DNA of 30,516 nucleotides, taken from assembly GCF_000434895.1 (NCBI RefSeq), contig NZ_FR892804.1, forward strand, positions 33,217 through 63,732. The letters are read 5' to 3'. The notes beneath the pieces were generated by a model. That model made no database searches. It saw only the letters and a list, made by a program, of their open reading frames with translations, and had not been told where the DNA came from. Made by a program: the position numbers and the translations under genes. Positions 8,517 to 17,620 of this stretch are shown here, in pieces. This DNA comes from Phascolarctobacterium succinatutens CAG:287 (GTDB taxonomy: Bacteria; Bacillota; Negativicutes; Acidaminococcales; Acidaminococcaceae). Positions within the stretch are counted from its first letter, which is position 1. Every line of letters starts with the position of its first letter.

Positions 8517-10214
8517 TTACTTTTTGTCGTTATCGCTTTCCGTTGCATACGGCCAACCGCTCATGCCTCCCTCCAGGCTGTAAACATCACGGAAGCCGCG
8601 GGCGCGCAGGATAACCTCCGCTTCGTAGCCACGCAAATCAATCTGGCAGGCTGTAACTATTTTCTGCTGCTTATCCAGCTTGCTGATATCCGCTGTCCGC
8701 AAGGTATCAAGCGGCAGATTTACTCTCGACGGAATGTCGGCAATACGCTTAGCTGCTACCTCTGCCGGTGTGCGTACATCAACGAATAAATAATCCTCCT
8801 GCGTACGGTCCTTTTCAAAGTCTACAGTATTAATGCTGCGCAGCTGTCCGTCAAGTTTATTTTGCAGGACATTAGCTGCCGTTGCAATATTCTCAATCGG
8901 CGTATTAAACGGCGGCGCATAAGCCAGATCAAATCCGGACAAATCCTCCAGCGTTGCACCTAAAGAAATTGCCGCCGCCAATGTATCAATACGCTTAGCT
9001 ACGCTCGCTCCGACAGCCTGCGCACCCAATACGCGTCCGCTGCTCTTTTCCGCCAACAGCTTCAGCACAATACGTCCTACTCCCGGCATATAACCCAAAC
9101 GGTCAGAGCCTGGTACAACTACGCTTGCAAAATCAATACCGGCCTGCCGTGCAGTCCGCTCGTTCAAACCGGTTGCCCCGGCTTCCTGCGCAAAGAAGCG
9201 ACAGGCGGCAGTCCCCAGGACACCGGGATATTGCTTCCGCGCTCCGCAGATATTATCCGCAATTACACGGCCATGCTTGTTGGCGGTAGAACCCATAGGC
9301 ACAAACACCTTGGCTCCGCTGACACGATGAGTATTTTCCGCACAGTCACCTCCGGCATAAATTGCATCATCGCTTGTCTGCAGGTATTCATTAACCGCAA
9401 TACAACCGCTCGGACCTATAGCAAGACCGGCCTCGCGCGCCAGCTCCACATTCGGACGCACGCCGACGGCAAAGATAACCAGCTGTGCCGGGATTACGCG
9501 TTTATCTGTCTGCACTCCGCTAACTTTACCGTTTTCTATGGTAAAGGCACCTGCTCTTTCCTCCAGAAAAATATCGAGCAACGGATTTTTCGTATCACGC
9601 AGCAGCAGTGCTGCCATATCCTCATCAAGCAGCTGCGGCAGCAGTCTGTCCTGCTGTTCCAGAACGCTGGTATGCAAACCGCGGCGCACAAAAGCTTCTG
9701 CCAGTTCCAGACCGATAAAGCCTGCGCCGATGATTACTACATCCTTAACGTTGCCTTCGGCAATTTCCTTATCTACCGCTTCAACATCCCACGGGAACCA
9801 GAAGCTGTGAATACCTGCGGCATCAGCATTAGGCAAGGGAAGCTTCACCGGCGTACTGCCAGTTGCCAACACCAGCACGTCATAAGACAGCTGTTTCAGC
9901 TCTTCCTTTTCCAGATAATGCACGCATTTTTGCACTCTGTCTATTTTTTGCACATTACAGCCGCAGCGGGCGTCAATGCCCTTCACGGCCGCAAAATAAT
10001 TACTGTCGCGCAAGGCTCCCTGCGGTGTATGGTCAAAGCTGTCCATGCTCTTGACCTCACCGCTGATAAAATACGGGAAGCCGCAGGCGCCATAGCTCAG
10101 CTGCGGTCCGCGTTCCAGCACGATAATCTCTGCTTCGGCATCCAGCCTGCGCAAGCGCGCCGCCGTTTTCATACCGGCGGCCACCCCGCCGACGATTACT
10201 ACACGTTTACCCAT
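8517..10214 (-). CDS. CoA-disulfide reductase-like flavoprotein with C-terminal rhodanese domain
   Basis: The 565-residue protein belongs to the pyridine nucleotide-disulfide oxidoreductase family. Residues 1-35 form the FAD fold (VVIVGGVAAGMKTAARLRR). SYGACGFPY carries the single redox cysteine (Cys44) seen in CoA-disulfide and NAD(P)H sulfur/persulfide reductases. A second nucleotide-binding GAGFIGLELAEA motif lies near 165, and YAGGDCAE marks the second FAD contact. The last about 100 residues are a rhodanese domain (LFVDVRTPAE; active-site Cys523 in TACQIDLRGYEA). Fusions of this type reduce CoA persulfide or polysulfide. GGAGGTGA precedes the ATG. It leads a two-gene unit with the C_GCAxxG gene. 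The exact electron acceptor (CoA disulfide, sulfur or persulfide) cannot be decided from sequence. Confidence 0.9.
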   Translation of the reverse strand: MGKRVVIVGGVAAGMKTAARLRRLDAEAEIIVLERGPQLSYGACGFPYFISGEVKSMDSFDHTPQGALRDSNYFAAVKGIDARCGCNVQKIDRVQKCVHYLEKEELKQLSYDVLVLATGSTPVKLPLPNADAAGIHSFWFPWDVEAVDKEIAEGNVKDVVIIGAGFIGLELAEAFVRRGLHTSVLEQQDRLLPQLLDEDMAALLLRDTKNPLLDIFLEERAGAFTIENGKVSGVQTDKRVIPAQLVIFAVGVRPNVELAREAGLAIGPSGCIAVNEYLQTSDDAIYAGGDCAENTHRVSGAKVFVPMGSTANKHGRVIADNICGARKQYPGVLGTAACRFFAQEAGATGLNERTARQAGIDFASVVVPGSDRLGYMPGVGRIVLKLLAEKSSGRVLGAQAVGASVAKRIDTLAAAISLGATLEDLSGFDLAYAPPFNTPIENIATAANVLQNKLDGQLRSINTVDFEKDRTQEDYLFVDVRTPAEVAAKRIADIPSRVNLPLDTLRTADISKLDKQQKIVTACQIDLRGYEAEVILRARGFRDVYSLEGGMSGWPYATESDNDKK

Positions 10215-10316
10215 AATGTCACCTCCAAGAACAAATTTAACATTGTCTTACTATTATGAAAATTCAACAGACAAAACTGCTTCTGTCAGCAAATATTACT
10301 CTATAACCATTATAAC

Positions 10317-10352
10317 AAAACAGCCTCCGAAAGCAAAGCTGCGGAGACTGTT
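10317..10352 (-). terminator. Terminator of the aromatic biosynthesis operon
   Basis: On the minus strand AAACAGTCTCCG and CGGAGGCTGTTT form a 12-bp stem with one mismatch around a 12-base loop, followed by TTTTGTT. It begins 14 bp after the aroQ stop. The rest of 10215-10365 is the upstream region of the flavoprotein gene; no clear promoter could be placed. Confidence 0.8.
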
Positions 10353-10365
10353 TATTTTTCATATG

Positions 10366-10803
10366 CTATTTTGCTTCATACACACTCAAAGCTTCCATTG
10401 CCAAGGCATAGCCCGCAAATCCCAGGCCGCAAATCTGGCCGACGCAGCCAGCCACCGTTACAGAATGATGGCGGAACTCCTCACGCTGATGGATGTTGCT
10501 GATATGCACCTCAATCGCAGGAATATTTACTGCCTTTAATGCGTCCAAAATTGCTACGCTGTAATGCGTAAACGCCGCCGGATTGATAACAATGCCGTCA
10601 AAATGACCGTAAGCATTCTGAATAGCGGTAACTATATCGCCCTCATAATTGCTCTGCAGCAGCTCCACCTCTACGCCAAGGCGGTCAGCCGCAGAACGGA
10701 TGTAAGCACACAGGCTGTCATAATCATCACGACCGTAGATATTTTTTTCACGGATGCCCAGCATATTAATGTTAGGACCATTCAAAACTAAAATTTTACG
10801 CAT
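10366..10803 (-). CDS. aroQ: Type II 3-dehydroquinate dehydratase
   Basis: The enzyme removes water from 3-dehydroquinate to give 3-dehydroshikimate, step three of the shikimate pathway. The 145-residue length is exactly that of the small dodecameric type II family. LVLNGPNINMLGIRE opens the protein with the active-site Asn; the flexible-lid REKNIYG follows with its catalytic Tyr. INPAAFTHYSVAI, IEVHISNIHQREEFRHHS (catalytic His) and GQICGLGFAGY complete the signature. It is the last gene of the aro operon, starting 2 bases after the aroK stop. No type I aroD occurs in the window, so this supplies the step here. Confidence 0.97.
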   Translation of the reverse strand: MRKILVLNGPNINMLGIREKNIYGRDDYDSLCAYIRSAADRLGVEVELLQSNYEGDIVTAIQNAYGHFDGIVINPAAFTHYSVAILDALKAVNIPAIEVHISNIHQREEFRHHSVTVAGCVGQICGLGFAGYALAMEALSVYEAK

Positions 10804-10805
10804 CT

Positions 10806-11306
10806 TTATCCCTCCAGCTTAGCGGCAATATTCAGCAGCTCATGCAGAACTCTGCCGAAATCGCCATTATTATCAATAGTATAATCCGCATATCGGCGGT
10901 ACAGCGCAATACGCTCGTTATATAAAGTATAAAGCTTCTGCTTATCGGCAGCAAGCAACGGACGCGCATCACCGGCAATACATCCGATGATGTTTTCCGG
11001 TTTGCGGTCGATAAAAACCACAACACCGCCGCGCTTCAGCAGCTCCATGTTTTCCGCACGCTTTACGGCACCTCCACCTGTTGCGATAACAGCTCCGTCA
11101 CATTCCGCCAAATACGCCAACGTGCGCGTTTCCGCTGCGCGGAATGCATCTTCGCTTTCCGCGAAGAAAGCCTTTATCGTGCGCTGCTCACGCTCTTCGA
11201 GGACAGAATCGGCATCATAAAACGGCAGCTGCAAACGTTTGGCCATACGCTTGCCAAAGGTGCTTTTGCCGCAGCCCGGCATACCAATCAGCACGATATT
11301 TTTCAT
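10806..11306 (-). CDS. aroK: Shikimate kinase
   Basis: Phosphorylates shikimate at O3 with ATP. The 166-residue P-loop protein has GMPGCGKST at 8-16, the shikimate-binding DADSVLE around residue 31, and the GGGAV motif near 78, in the standard order. Usual length is 160-175 residues. The start overlaps the aroE stop by 4 bases (ATGA type), indicating tight translational coupling. I call it aroK rather than aroL only by convention. Confidence 0.96.
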   Translation of the reverse strand: MKNIVLIGMPGCGKSTFGKRMAKRLQLPFYDADSVLEEREQRTIKAFFAESEDAFRAAETRTLAYLAECDGAVIATGGGAVKRAENMELLKRGGVVVFIDRKPENIIGCIAGDARPLLAADKQKLYTLYNERIALYRRYADYTIDNNGDFGRVLHELLNIAAKLEG

Positions 11307-12118
11307 ATATTCTGCTCCAAATCCTGCATGATTTTGACGATTAATTCGCTGTCGTATTTTTCGCCCTGCCAGATTTCCTGAGCAGCCACAGCCTGCGCCA
11401 CAAGCATGAACAAACCATTGACAGTCTGCATCTTCGCCTCGGCAGCCTGCTTCAAGAACAATGTCTGCTTAGGATTATAAATCAAATCTACAGCAGCATC
11501 AAAATTGCTGATTTCCTCAGGCGTAACCGGTGCAGCATTAACCTTGGGATACATGCCCACAGGCGTGCAGTTGACAATCACATCACCGGTCAGCGCTGCT
11601 AAGCCGTCATAATCAATAAACTTGCACTTAGGCGCAATCTTAAGGAAATCCTTATCAACATGGGCAACATCTCGCGTAACAAGATACAGCTTGCCGACAC
11701 GCTTATCAACCATATATTTGACAACCGCACGCGCAACGCCGCCGGTACCTAGCACAGCAACACGCTTAGCACGCACATCAATATTGTTGTATTCCAGCAT
11801 TCTGCCAAAGCCGAAGTAATCGGTATTGTAGCCTTCGGCACCGTTTTCATCAAATTTAATCGTATTTACAGCGCCGATAGCCTTAGCCTCACGTGTAATG
11901 CTGTCCAACAGCGGCATAACATGCAATTTATGCGGAATGGTAACATTGCTGCCCGCATAATTGGCACGCAGCTCCTCCATGCGCTTAGGCAAATCCTCCT
12001 GCGGAGTTTCCAGCAGCGTATAATCTCCTTCGATACCCGTATACTTAAAAAACAGCTCGTGAATCTGCGGTGAAAGGCTGTGTCCCAGCTTACCGCCTAA
12101 AAGTCCGTAATGCTTCAT
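11303..12118 (-). CDS. aroE: Shikimate dehydrogenase (NADP+)
   Basis: Reduces 3-dehydroshikimate to shikimate. The protein opens with YGLLGGKLGHSLSPQIHE (shikimate-binding Ser pair). NVTIPHK holds the catalytic lysine, followed by AIGAVNT, GYNTDYFGF, the Rossmann loop VLGTGGVARAV and, near the end, GLFMLVAQA. The start at 12118 (271 residues) is preferred because AAAGGA precedes it and homologues start at this MKxYGLLG position. The frame is open to 12157, overlapping pheA, but the extra 13 residues look spurious. Confidence 0.95.
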   Translation of the reverse strand: MKHYGLLGGKLGHSLSPQIHELFFKYTGIEGDYTLLETPQEDLPKRMEELRANYAGSNVTIPHKLHVMPLLDSITREAKAIGAVNTIKFDENGAEGYNTDYFGFGRMLEYNNIDVRAKRVAVLGTGGVARAVVKYMVDKRVGKLYLVTRDVAHVDKDFLKIAPKCKFIDYDGLAALTGDVIVNCTPVGMYPKVNAAPVTPEEISNFDAAVDLIYNPKQTLFLKQAAEAKMQTVNGLFMLVAQAVAAQEIWQGEKYDSELIVKIMQDLEQNI

Positions 12119-12122
12119 CTGT

Positions 12123-13241
12123 TTATTCCTTTCGCTCGTAAGCACGATAATTGCCAAGAACCTTGCAATATGTGCTCTTCGATTTTATTTCTTCCATCAC
12201 ATCAATAACCAGCGGATCTGCCAGATTACCGGTGACATCGATGTAGAAAAAGTATTCCCACGTTTTGCCGACAATCGGTCGTGATTCCAGATTCAGCATA
12301 TTCAAGCCCATATGGTAGAAGCTGGCAAGCATCTTATACAGCGAGCCAGTTTCGTGCTTCACGGCAACAATCAGCGTAATCTTATTTGCGTTCGCTACGA
12401 TTTCCGGTTTTTTGGCGATAATAACAAAGCGGGTATAATTGTTGCTGTTGCTATTGATGGCCGGCGCAATAACCTTCAAATTATATAGCTCTGCTGCCTG
12501 CTTACCTGCAATAGCACCTAAGGTTACATCCTGCTTTTCGGCAACCTCCTCCGCACTCTTGGATGTACTGAAATAAGGAATCTGCTCTATATCCGGATAA
12601 TCATGGAAGAAATCAGCGCACTGCTTCAAGCCCTGCGGATGCGAGTAAACTGTTTTAATCGTGCCAAGTGATGCACCCTCACAGCCTAAAAGATTTTGTT
12701 CAATCTTTACGCACTGCTCGCCTACAATGCTGCAGTCATATTGGCGCAGTAAATCATATACCTCGGTAATACCGCCGGTCGAAGAATTTTCAATCGGCAG
12801 CACGGCGTAATCCATCGTACCGTCGCTGATACTGGCAATTACCTCTTCAAAGGTCTGGAAGTGATGACGATTGTAGCGGCGTCCATGAAAATATTCCTCT
12901 AACGCCTGATGTGTAAAGGAGCCTGCAGGACCGAAGCAAGCAACCTCATAGGTTTTGTCGTTTTCTTCCGACAGCGCAGTTTCTTCCAGCAGACAGGCCT
13001 GATCGATAATACCGCGCATAATATTTTTTACAGCCACGGAATATTCCTTGTTCTCCAAAAAGCCTGCAACCTTTTCAATAACCTTAGCTTCACGGTTTTT
13101 GTCCTTAACAGGCAGTCCCTTGGATTTTTTATAGGCAGCTATCTGCATAACAAGCTGCAAACGGCTTTCTAGTACGTCTGCCAGCTGCTGGTCAACCTTA
13201 TCTATTTCTTGGCGGATTTTTTCTAAATCAAGCTCCTGCAT
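12123..13241 (-). CDS. pheA: Bifunctional chorismate mutase/prephenate dehydratase (P-protein)
   Basis: Converts chorismate to prephenate and prephenate to phenylpyruvate, the phenylalanine branch. Residues 1-90 form an AroQ-type chorismate mutase (IRQEIDKVDQQLADVLESRL, then KNREAKVIEKV). From about 100 the prephenate dehydratase domain begins (ACFGPAGSFTHQALEEYF), with ENSSTGGITEVYDLL and the catalytic TRF triad in NYTRFVIIAKK. The last about 80 residues are an ACT domain with the ESRPI motif known to bind phenylalanine, so feedback inhibition by Phe is expected. It is normal in length at 372 residues. It lies between aroC (1-base gap) and aroE. Its mutase also supplies prephenate to TyrA, which has no mutase domain of its own. 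Confidence 0.97.
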   Translation of the reverse strand: MQELDLEKIRQEIDKVDQQLADVLESRLQLVMQIAAYKKSKGLPVKDKNREAKVIEKVAGFLENKEYSVAVKNIMRGIIDQACLLEETALSEENDKTYEVACFGPAGSFTHQALEEYFHGRRYNRHHFQTFEEVIASISDGTMDYAVLPIENSSTGGITEVYDLLRQYDCSIVGEQCVKIEQNLLGCEGASLGTIKTVYSHPQGLKQCADFFHDYPDIEQIPYFSTSKSAEEVAEKQDVTLGAIAGKQAAELYNLKVIAPAINSNSNNYTRFVIIAKKPEIVANANKITLIVAVKHETGSLYKMLASFYHMGLNMLNLESRPIVGKTWEYFFYIDVTGNLADPLVIDVMEEIKSKSTYCKVLGNYRAYERKE

Positions 13242-13242
13242 T

Positions 13243-14337
13243 TTATTTCTCCCATTTCTTCGCTTCTAAAAGTAAATCCCACAGCGTCCACGCTACCACT
13301 GCTTCGATAACAGGCACAGCACGCTGCACAATACAGGGATCATGCCTTCCGACAATCGCCAGCGTTGTATCCGCCTGCTCCTTAAGGCTCACCGTCTGCT
13401 GCTCGCGCGCAATCGACGGCGTAGGCTTAATTGCCACGCGCACTACCAAAGGCATACCGTTGGTAATGCCACCGGTAACGCCGCCGTTGTGGTTCGTCAG
13501 CGCCTGCACCTGGCCATCAACATAATGCAAAGCGTCATTTGCTTCAGCACCCGTCAGCCCGGCAAAGCCAAAGCCATCGCCAAATTCTACACCTTTAACA
13601 GCAGGCACGGAAAACAGCGCATGGCTCAGCATGCTTTCCACGGAATCAAAATACGGTGCTCCGATGCCCGCAGGCAAATGCAGTGCAATGGCTTCAATTA
13701 CACCACCCACGCTGTTAAGCTCACTCTTGGCCTGCAAAATGCGCTCCTGCATTTTTGCGCCGACAGTATCATCCATAACAGCAAACTTTTTCGCATGCAG
13801 CGCTGCTAATTCTGCATCACTTACACCCATAGGATTGAAGCGTTCTTCTTTAATATCGTTAATCTGCAGAATATGCGAACCGACAACAATACCGTACTGC
13901 GCCAGCGCCTGCTTGGCTACAGCACCGGCAAAAACGAGCGGTGCCGTCAGGCGACCGGAAAAATGACCGCCGCCGCGATAATCATTAAAGCCCTGATAAC
14001 GCACATGGCCTGCGTAATCTGCATGACCGGGGCGCATCTTATCTGCCAGAATACTGTAATCCTTGGAATGCTGGTCGCTGTTGATGATACGTGCGCACAG
14101 CGGCGTACCTGTTGTAAAGCCATTGAAGAAGCCACTTTGGATTTCTACCATATCGCTTTCCTTGCGTGCTGTGCTCAACGCATTCTGTCCGGGAGCACGA
14201 CGCGCCATTTCGGCAGCAATCGCTGCTTCATCAAGCGCCAATCCCGGCGGCAGTCCGTCCAGCACTACGCCGATGGATTTGCCATGCGATTCGCCGTATA
14301 TCGCCATTTTTATATTCATGCCAAAAATTCCGCTCAT
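13243..14337 (-). CDS. aroC: Chorismate synthase
   Basis: Catalyses loss of phosphate from 5-enolpyruvylshikimate 3-phosphate to form chorismate, using reduced FMN. The 364-residue protein shows the three family signatures in order: GESHGKSIGVVLDGLPPG near the N-terminus, MRPGHADYAGHVRYQG followed by DYRGGGHFSGRLTA around 95-130, and NHNGGVTGGITNGMP followed by REQQTVSL near 285-330. GRHDPCIVQRAVPVIEA closes it. Length and motifs are complete. Its start overlaps the aroA stop by 4 bases. Confidence 0.98.
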   Translation of the reverse strand: MSGIFGMNIKMAIYGESHGKSIGVVLDGLPPGLALDEAAIAAEMARRAPGQNALSTARKESDMVEIQSGFFNGFTTGTPLCARIINSDQHSKDYSILADKMRPGHADYAGHVRYQGFNDYRGGGHFSGRLTAPLVFAGAVAKQALAQYGIVVGSHILQINDIKEERFNPMGVSDAELAALHAKKFAVMDDTVGAKMQERILQAKSELNSVGGVIEAIALHLPAGIGAPYFDSVESMLSHALFSVPAVKGVEFGDGFGFAGLTGAEANDALHYVDGQVQALTNHNGGVTGGITNGMPLVVRVAIKPTPSIAREQQTVSLKEQADTTLAIVGRHDPCIVQRAVPVIEAVVAWTLWDLLLEAKKWEK

Positions 14338-15635
14338 GCCAGCACCTCAATTTTTCCGCCTACGCTCTTGTAATCCTGCCAGAAGTCAGGATAAGACTTG
14401 CTTACACTGCCTGCACCGGTTAATGTAATCGGTTCTGCGCAGCATTGTGCGGCAATAGCCAGACTCATGGCAATACGATGGTCGTTCCAGGCATCTGCCT
14501 CTACACCGCCGCGCAGTCCCTCAGGCTTGCCGCTAATCGTAAGGCCTTCCTGCTCTTCCGTAATCGCCGCACCCATTTTATTTAATTCGTTTGTAATAGC
14601 CGCCAGCCTGTCGCATTCCTTGATACGCAGGCGTCCTGCGTTAATAATCTTCGTCGTTCCCTCACTTACTGCTGCCAAAACAGTAAGTACAGGAATAATA
14701 TCAGGGCAGTCAGAAGCATCTATTACCGTTGCCTGCGTTGCACTGCTGTTCACAGTTACGCTGTCGGCATTTTTAGCAATATCAGCACCCATGCGCTGCA
14801 TAATTTCTACCACAGCCTTATCACCCTGCAGTGAAGCAAAATCTACACCGCTTGCCGTAATGCCTGCACCCAAAGCACCACCGACAGTCCAAAAGGCTGC
14901 TTGCGACCAATCGCCCTCAACCTTGCTGTCCTGTGCCTTGAAATGCTGCTTGCCGGGTACAAGATAATGACGGTGTGCGCCATCTACATTTTCTACCTTT
15001 ACGCCGTACTTTGCCAGACAATTCAGTGTCATATCTACATAAGAAGCAGATTCCAGCGGCGAAGTAATGATAATTTCGGAATCACCCTTTAATAACGGCA
15101 AAGCAAAAAGCAGACCGCTGACAAACTGACTGCTGACATCGCCCGGCAGTTCAAATTTACCCGGCATCAGGTGACCGTTAACCGTCAACGGCAGATTGCC
15201 GTTATCATTAAAATATTGCACAAACTGCTTATCCAAAATATCATAATACGCCTGCAAAGGACGCGATACCAGCTTGCCATGACCGATAAAGGTCAGCGGA
15301 CAGCCAAGATTTGCTCCCAAAGGAATAAAAAAGCGTAAGGTGGAACCGGATTCACCGCAGTCAACATTATCTGCCGCTGCAATCGGATGACCTGTGCCTG
15401 TAATCTGCAAAGCCTTACGTCCCTCTAGCATGCTGGGGATTTCGTCCACGCTCACATTCATAGCACGCAGAACGCGCATCGTTGCTTCAATATCCTTGGA
15501 CATGCTGATATTATCGACAATGCTGGTGCCGCCTGCAAGACCTGCACAAATGATTTCTCTGTGTCCCATGCTTTTAGATGACGGCACCTGCACCGTTCCT
15601 GCCAATTTTACAGGATAAATTTTTACCTTTTCCAT
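14334..15635 (-). CDS. aroA: 3-phosphoshikimate 1-carboxyvinyltransferase (EPSP synthase)
   Basis: Joins phosphoenolpyruvate to shikimate 3-phosphate. The 433-residue protein has the duplicated-domain EPSP synthase pattern: the shikimate-phosphate site SKSMGHRE near 20, DCGESGSTLRFFIPL near 92, GDVSSQFVSGLLFALPLL near 165, LRIKECDRLAA near 343 and WNDHRIAMSLAIAA near 385. The GESGST loop differs from the NAGTA loop of class I enzymes such as E. coli AroA, so it is a diverged subtype and may differ in inhibitor sensitivity (inference). The gene lies 6 bp after aroB. Confidence 0.96.
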   Translation of the reverse strand: MEKVKIYPVKLAGTVQVPSSKSMGHREIICAGLAGGTSIVDNISMSKDIEATMRVLRAMNVSVDEIPSMLEGRKALQITGTGHPIAAADNVDCGESGSTLRFFIPLGANLGCPLTFIGHGKLVSRPLQAYYDILDKQFVQYFNDNGNLPLTVNGHLMPGKFELPGDVSSQFVSGLLFALPLLKGDSEIIITSPLESASYVDMTLNCLAKYGVKVENVDGAHRHYLVPGKQHFKAQDSKVEGDWSQAAFWTVGGALGAGITASGVDFASLQGDKAVVEIMQRMGADIAKNADSVTVNSSATQATVIDASDCPDIIPVLTVLAAVSEGTTKIINAGRLRIKECDRLAAITNELNKMGAAITEEQEGLTISGKPEGLRGGVEADAWNDHRIAMSLAIAAQCCAEPITLTGAGSVSKSYPDFWQDYKSVGGKIEVLA

Positions 15636-15641
15636 TTAGCC

Positions 15642-16706
15642 TCACCCCAAATACTTTGGCACTTCCTGCCAATCAACTTTCTGCAGTACGCCCTCGCCTA
15701 TCTGCTGCAAAATAATGAGGGTAATGCTGTTGCCGTTCTTTTTCTTATCTCTTGCCATTGTATCAAGCAGCTGCGCTTTTTCTACGCCCGCAGTCAACGG
15801 CAAATTGTACTTTTCAAGTACGCTCTTAATACGCTCGGCGCTGCCTTTGGCTGTCATTCCCAGCTCTTCGGTGCGCTTTGTCAGCTGATACATGCCAATC
15901 GCCACACCCTCGCCATGCGTGAAGCTGCTGTAGCCAAAATGCTGCTCTACAGCATGTCCCAAGGTATGACCGAAATTCAGCAGCATACGCAGGCCCGTAT
16001 CAAATTCATCCTGCTCTACAATGCGCGCTTTTATTGCACAGCAGGTGGCAACAACACTGTCAATATCTGCCAACAGCTCCGCATCATCGGCATAGCCGGC
16101 AATTTTTTCAAAAAGCGCCGCATCCTTAATGCAGCCGTATTTAATCGCTTCTGCCAGACCGTCATGCAAAAATCTGGTAGAAAGCGTTGCCAGTAAATCT
16201 GTGTCGATAAATACAGCCTTCGGCTGATAAAAAGCACCGGCAAGATTTTTGCCGGCCTTTAAATCTACAGCTACCTTGCCACCCACGCTGCTGTCAATCT
16301 GCGCCAGCAGTGAGGTTGGTATCTGCACAAAGGCAATGCCACGCATAAAGCTGGCAGCGGCAAAGCCGCCCAAATCACCGACAACACCGCCGCCAAGCGT
16401 CAGCACAACGTCAGTGCGCGTAAGCCCTGCTGCAGCAAGCTGTTCCAATACATCGCTGAGCACCTGCATGTTCTTGCTTTGCTCACCGGCTTCAATTACC
16501 ACCTTATGCACAACAAGGCCAGCCTCTTCGAGGCTAGCCTGTAATTTTGCTGCATATAACGGTGCAACATTTGTATCGCTTATAATTGCAGCCTTGCGTG
16601 CCTTCGGCAGCAACGCTGCAACCTTAGAGCCGACCTGCGGCAGCAGGCCGGCGGCTATTTCAATATCATAGGCATGAGCGCCTAATGCAACATGAATTTT
16701 CTTCAT
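15642..16706 (-). CDS. aroB: 3-dehydroquinate synthase
   Basis: Cyclises DAHP to 3-dehydroquinate with NAD+ and a divalent metal. The 354-residue length is typical. GGGVVGDLGGFAAASFMRG (NAD site) lies around 105-125, with PTSLLAQIDSSVGGKVAVD after it. The metal ligands are seen in GLAEAIKYG, LNFGHTLGHAVEQ and FTHGEGVAIGM. Its ATG shares a base with the tyrA stop (TAATG), so translation of the two is coupled. No domain is missing. Confidence 0.97.
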   Translation of the reverse strand: MKKIHVALGAHAYDIEIAAGLLPQVGSKVAALLPKARKAAIISDTNVAPLYAAKLQASLEEAGLVVHKVVIEAGEQSKNMQVLSDVLEQLAAAGLTRTDVVLTLGGGVVGDLGGFAAASFMRGIAFVQIPTSLLAQIDSSVGGKVAVDLKAGKNLAGAFYQPKAVFIDTDLLATLSTRFLHDGLAEAIKYGCIKDAALFEKIAGYADDAELLADIDSVVATCCAIKARIVEQDEFDTGLRMLLNFGHTLGHAVEQHFGYSSFTHGEGVAIGMYQLTKRTEELGMTAKGSAERIKSVLEKYNLPLTAGVEKAQLLDTMARDKKKNGNSITLIILQQIGEGVLQKVDWQEVPKYLG

Positions 16707-17590
16707 TAAAAAAGCTCCCTTCTCCGTGCTCCCGCCTTGCGCATCAGTTCCTTCAGCTTTTCGCCGTCATCACTGCGCAGAGCGTCGCGCCACAGCGCCA
16801 GCTGCTCCATATATTTGTCTATTTCATCCGCAACCTTTTCCCTGTTGGCCAGGAACAGATTGCACCATAATTCAGGATTGATATCTGCTACACGAGTGCC
16901 ATCTCGGAAGCTGCCGGCAACGAAGTACTTGGTCTTATCATCAAAGGAAGCGCTGTCCATAAGCGCTACCGCAGTAACATGCGGCAGATTACTGGTATAG
17001 GCAATAGTTGCATCATGCTGCTCCGGTGTTACCTGAACCGTATGCTTGCAGCCAAGAGCCAAAGCAAATTGCTCCAGCCAGCTAACAGCAGCCTGTGTGT
17101 TATGCTTTTCCGGCACGATGATGTAATTCGCATTCTGAAAAATATGCGCATCGCTCATGCCGAGACCGCTGCCCTGACGCCCGGCCATCGGATGGCCGGA
17201 AATAAATTCCATGCCATCCTTTAAAAGCGCCTGACCTCTGCTGATCATATCATTTTTAATGCCTGCAACGTCAGTCAGCAAAACGTTTTCGTTAAAGAAA
17301 TCAACGTTTGCGGCTATAAAATTTACGATAGCATCAGGATAAATAGCGCAGATAATTACATTGGCCTCTTTAAACCTCACATCAGGATTTGCCATACCAA
17401 TGTCTATTATTCCCTGCTGCTTGGCCTCCTGCAATGTTGCTGCATCACGCTCTACGCCGATAATCTGCTTAACGCCCAGCTTACGCAGCGCTTTGGCATA
17501 GGAGCCGCCAATCAGCCCCAGGCCAACGATAGCAAAGCTGAGCTCCTGCCACTTTGTACTTCTATTTTCGCCACCAAAATCAGCTTCCAA
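16706..17590 (-). CDS. tyrA: Prephenate dehydrogenase
   Basis: Oxidatively decarboxylates prephenate to 4-hydroxyphenylpyruvate, the tyrosine branch. The Rossmann motif FAIVGLGLIGGSYAKALR begins about residue 20, followed by GVERDAATLQEA, LLTDVAGIKNDM and the substrate-site FISGHPMAGRQGSG. The C-terminal helical domain is complete but no ACT domain follows, so direct tyrosine feedback through such a domain is not expected. The start is uncertain: TTG at 17590 has AGGAG at ideal spacing, whereas the longer GTG at 17599 overlaps that site. It is 30 bp downstream of the second aroF. Confidence 0.94.
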   Translation of the reverse strand: MEADFGGENRSTKWQELSFAIVGLGLIGGSYAKALRKLGVKQIIGVERDAATLQEAKQQGIIDIGMANPDVRFKEANVIICAIYPDAIVNFIAANVDFFNENVLLTDVAGIKNDMISRGQALLKDGMEFISGHPMAGRQGSGLGMSDAHIFQNANYIIVPEKHNTQAAVSWLEQFALALGCKHTVQVTPEQHDATIAYTSNLPHVTAVALMDSASFDDKTKYFVAGSFRDGTRVADINPELWCNLFLANREKVADEIDKYMEQLALWRDALRSDDGEKLKELMRKAGARRRELF

Positions 17591-17620
17591 AAAAATCACT
17601 CCTAAACTGCCATACTACTA

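Noticed and set aside
9231..10259. A 342-residue open frame on the plus strand
   Set aside because: It lies opposite the flavoprotein gene, has no recognisable motif or ribosome binding site, and is a shadow of that gene's codon use.
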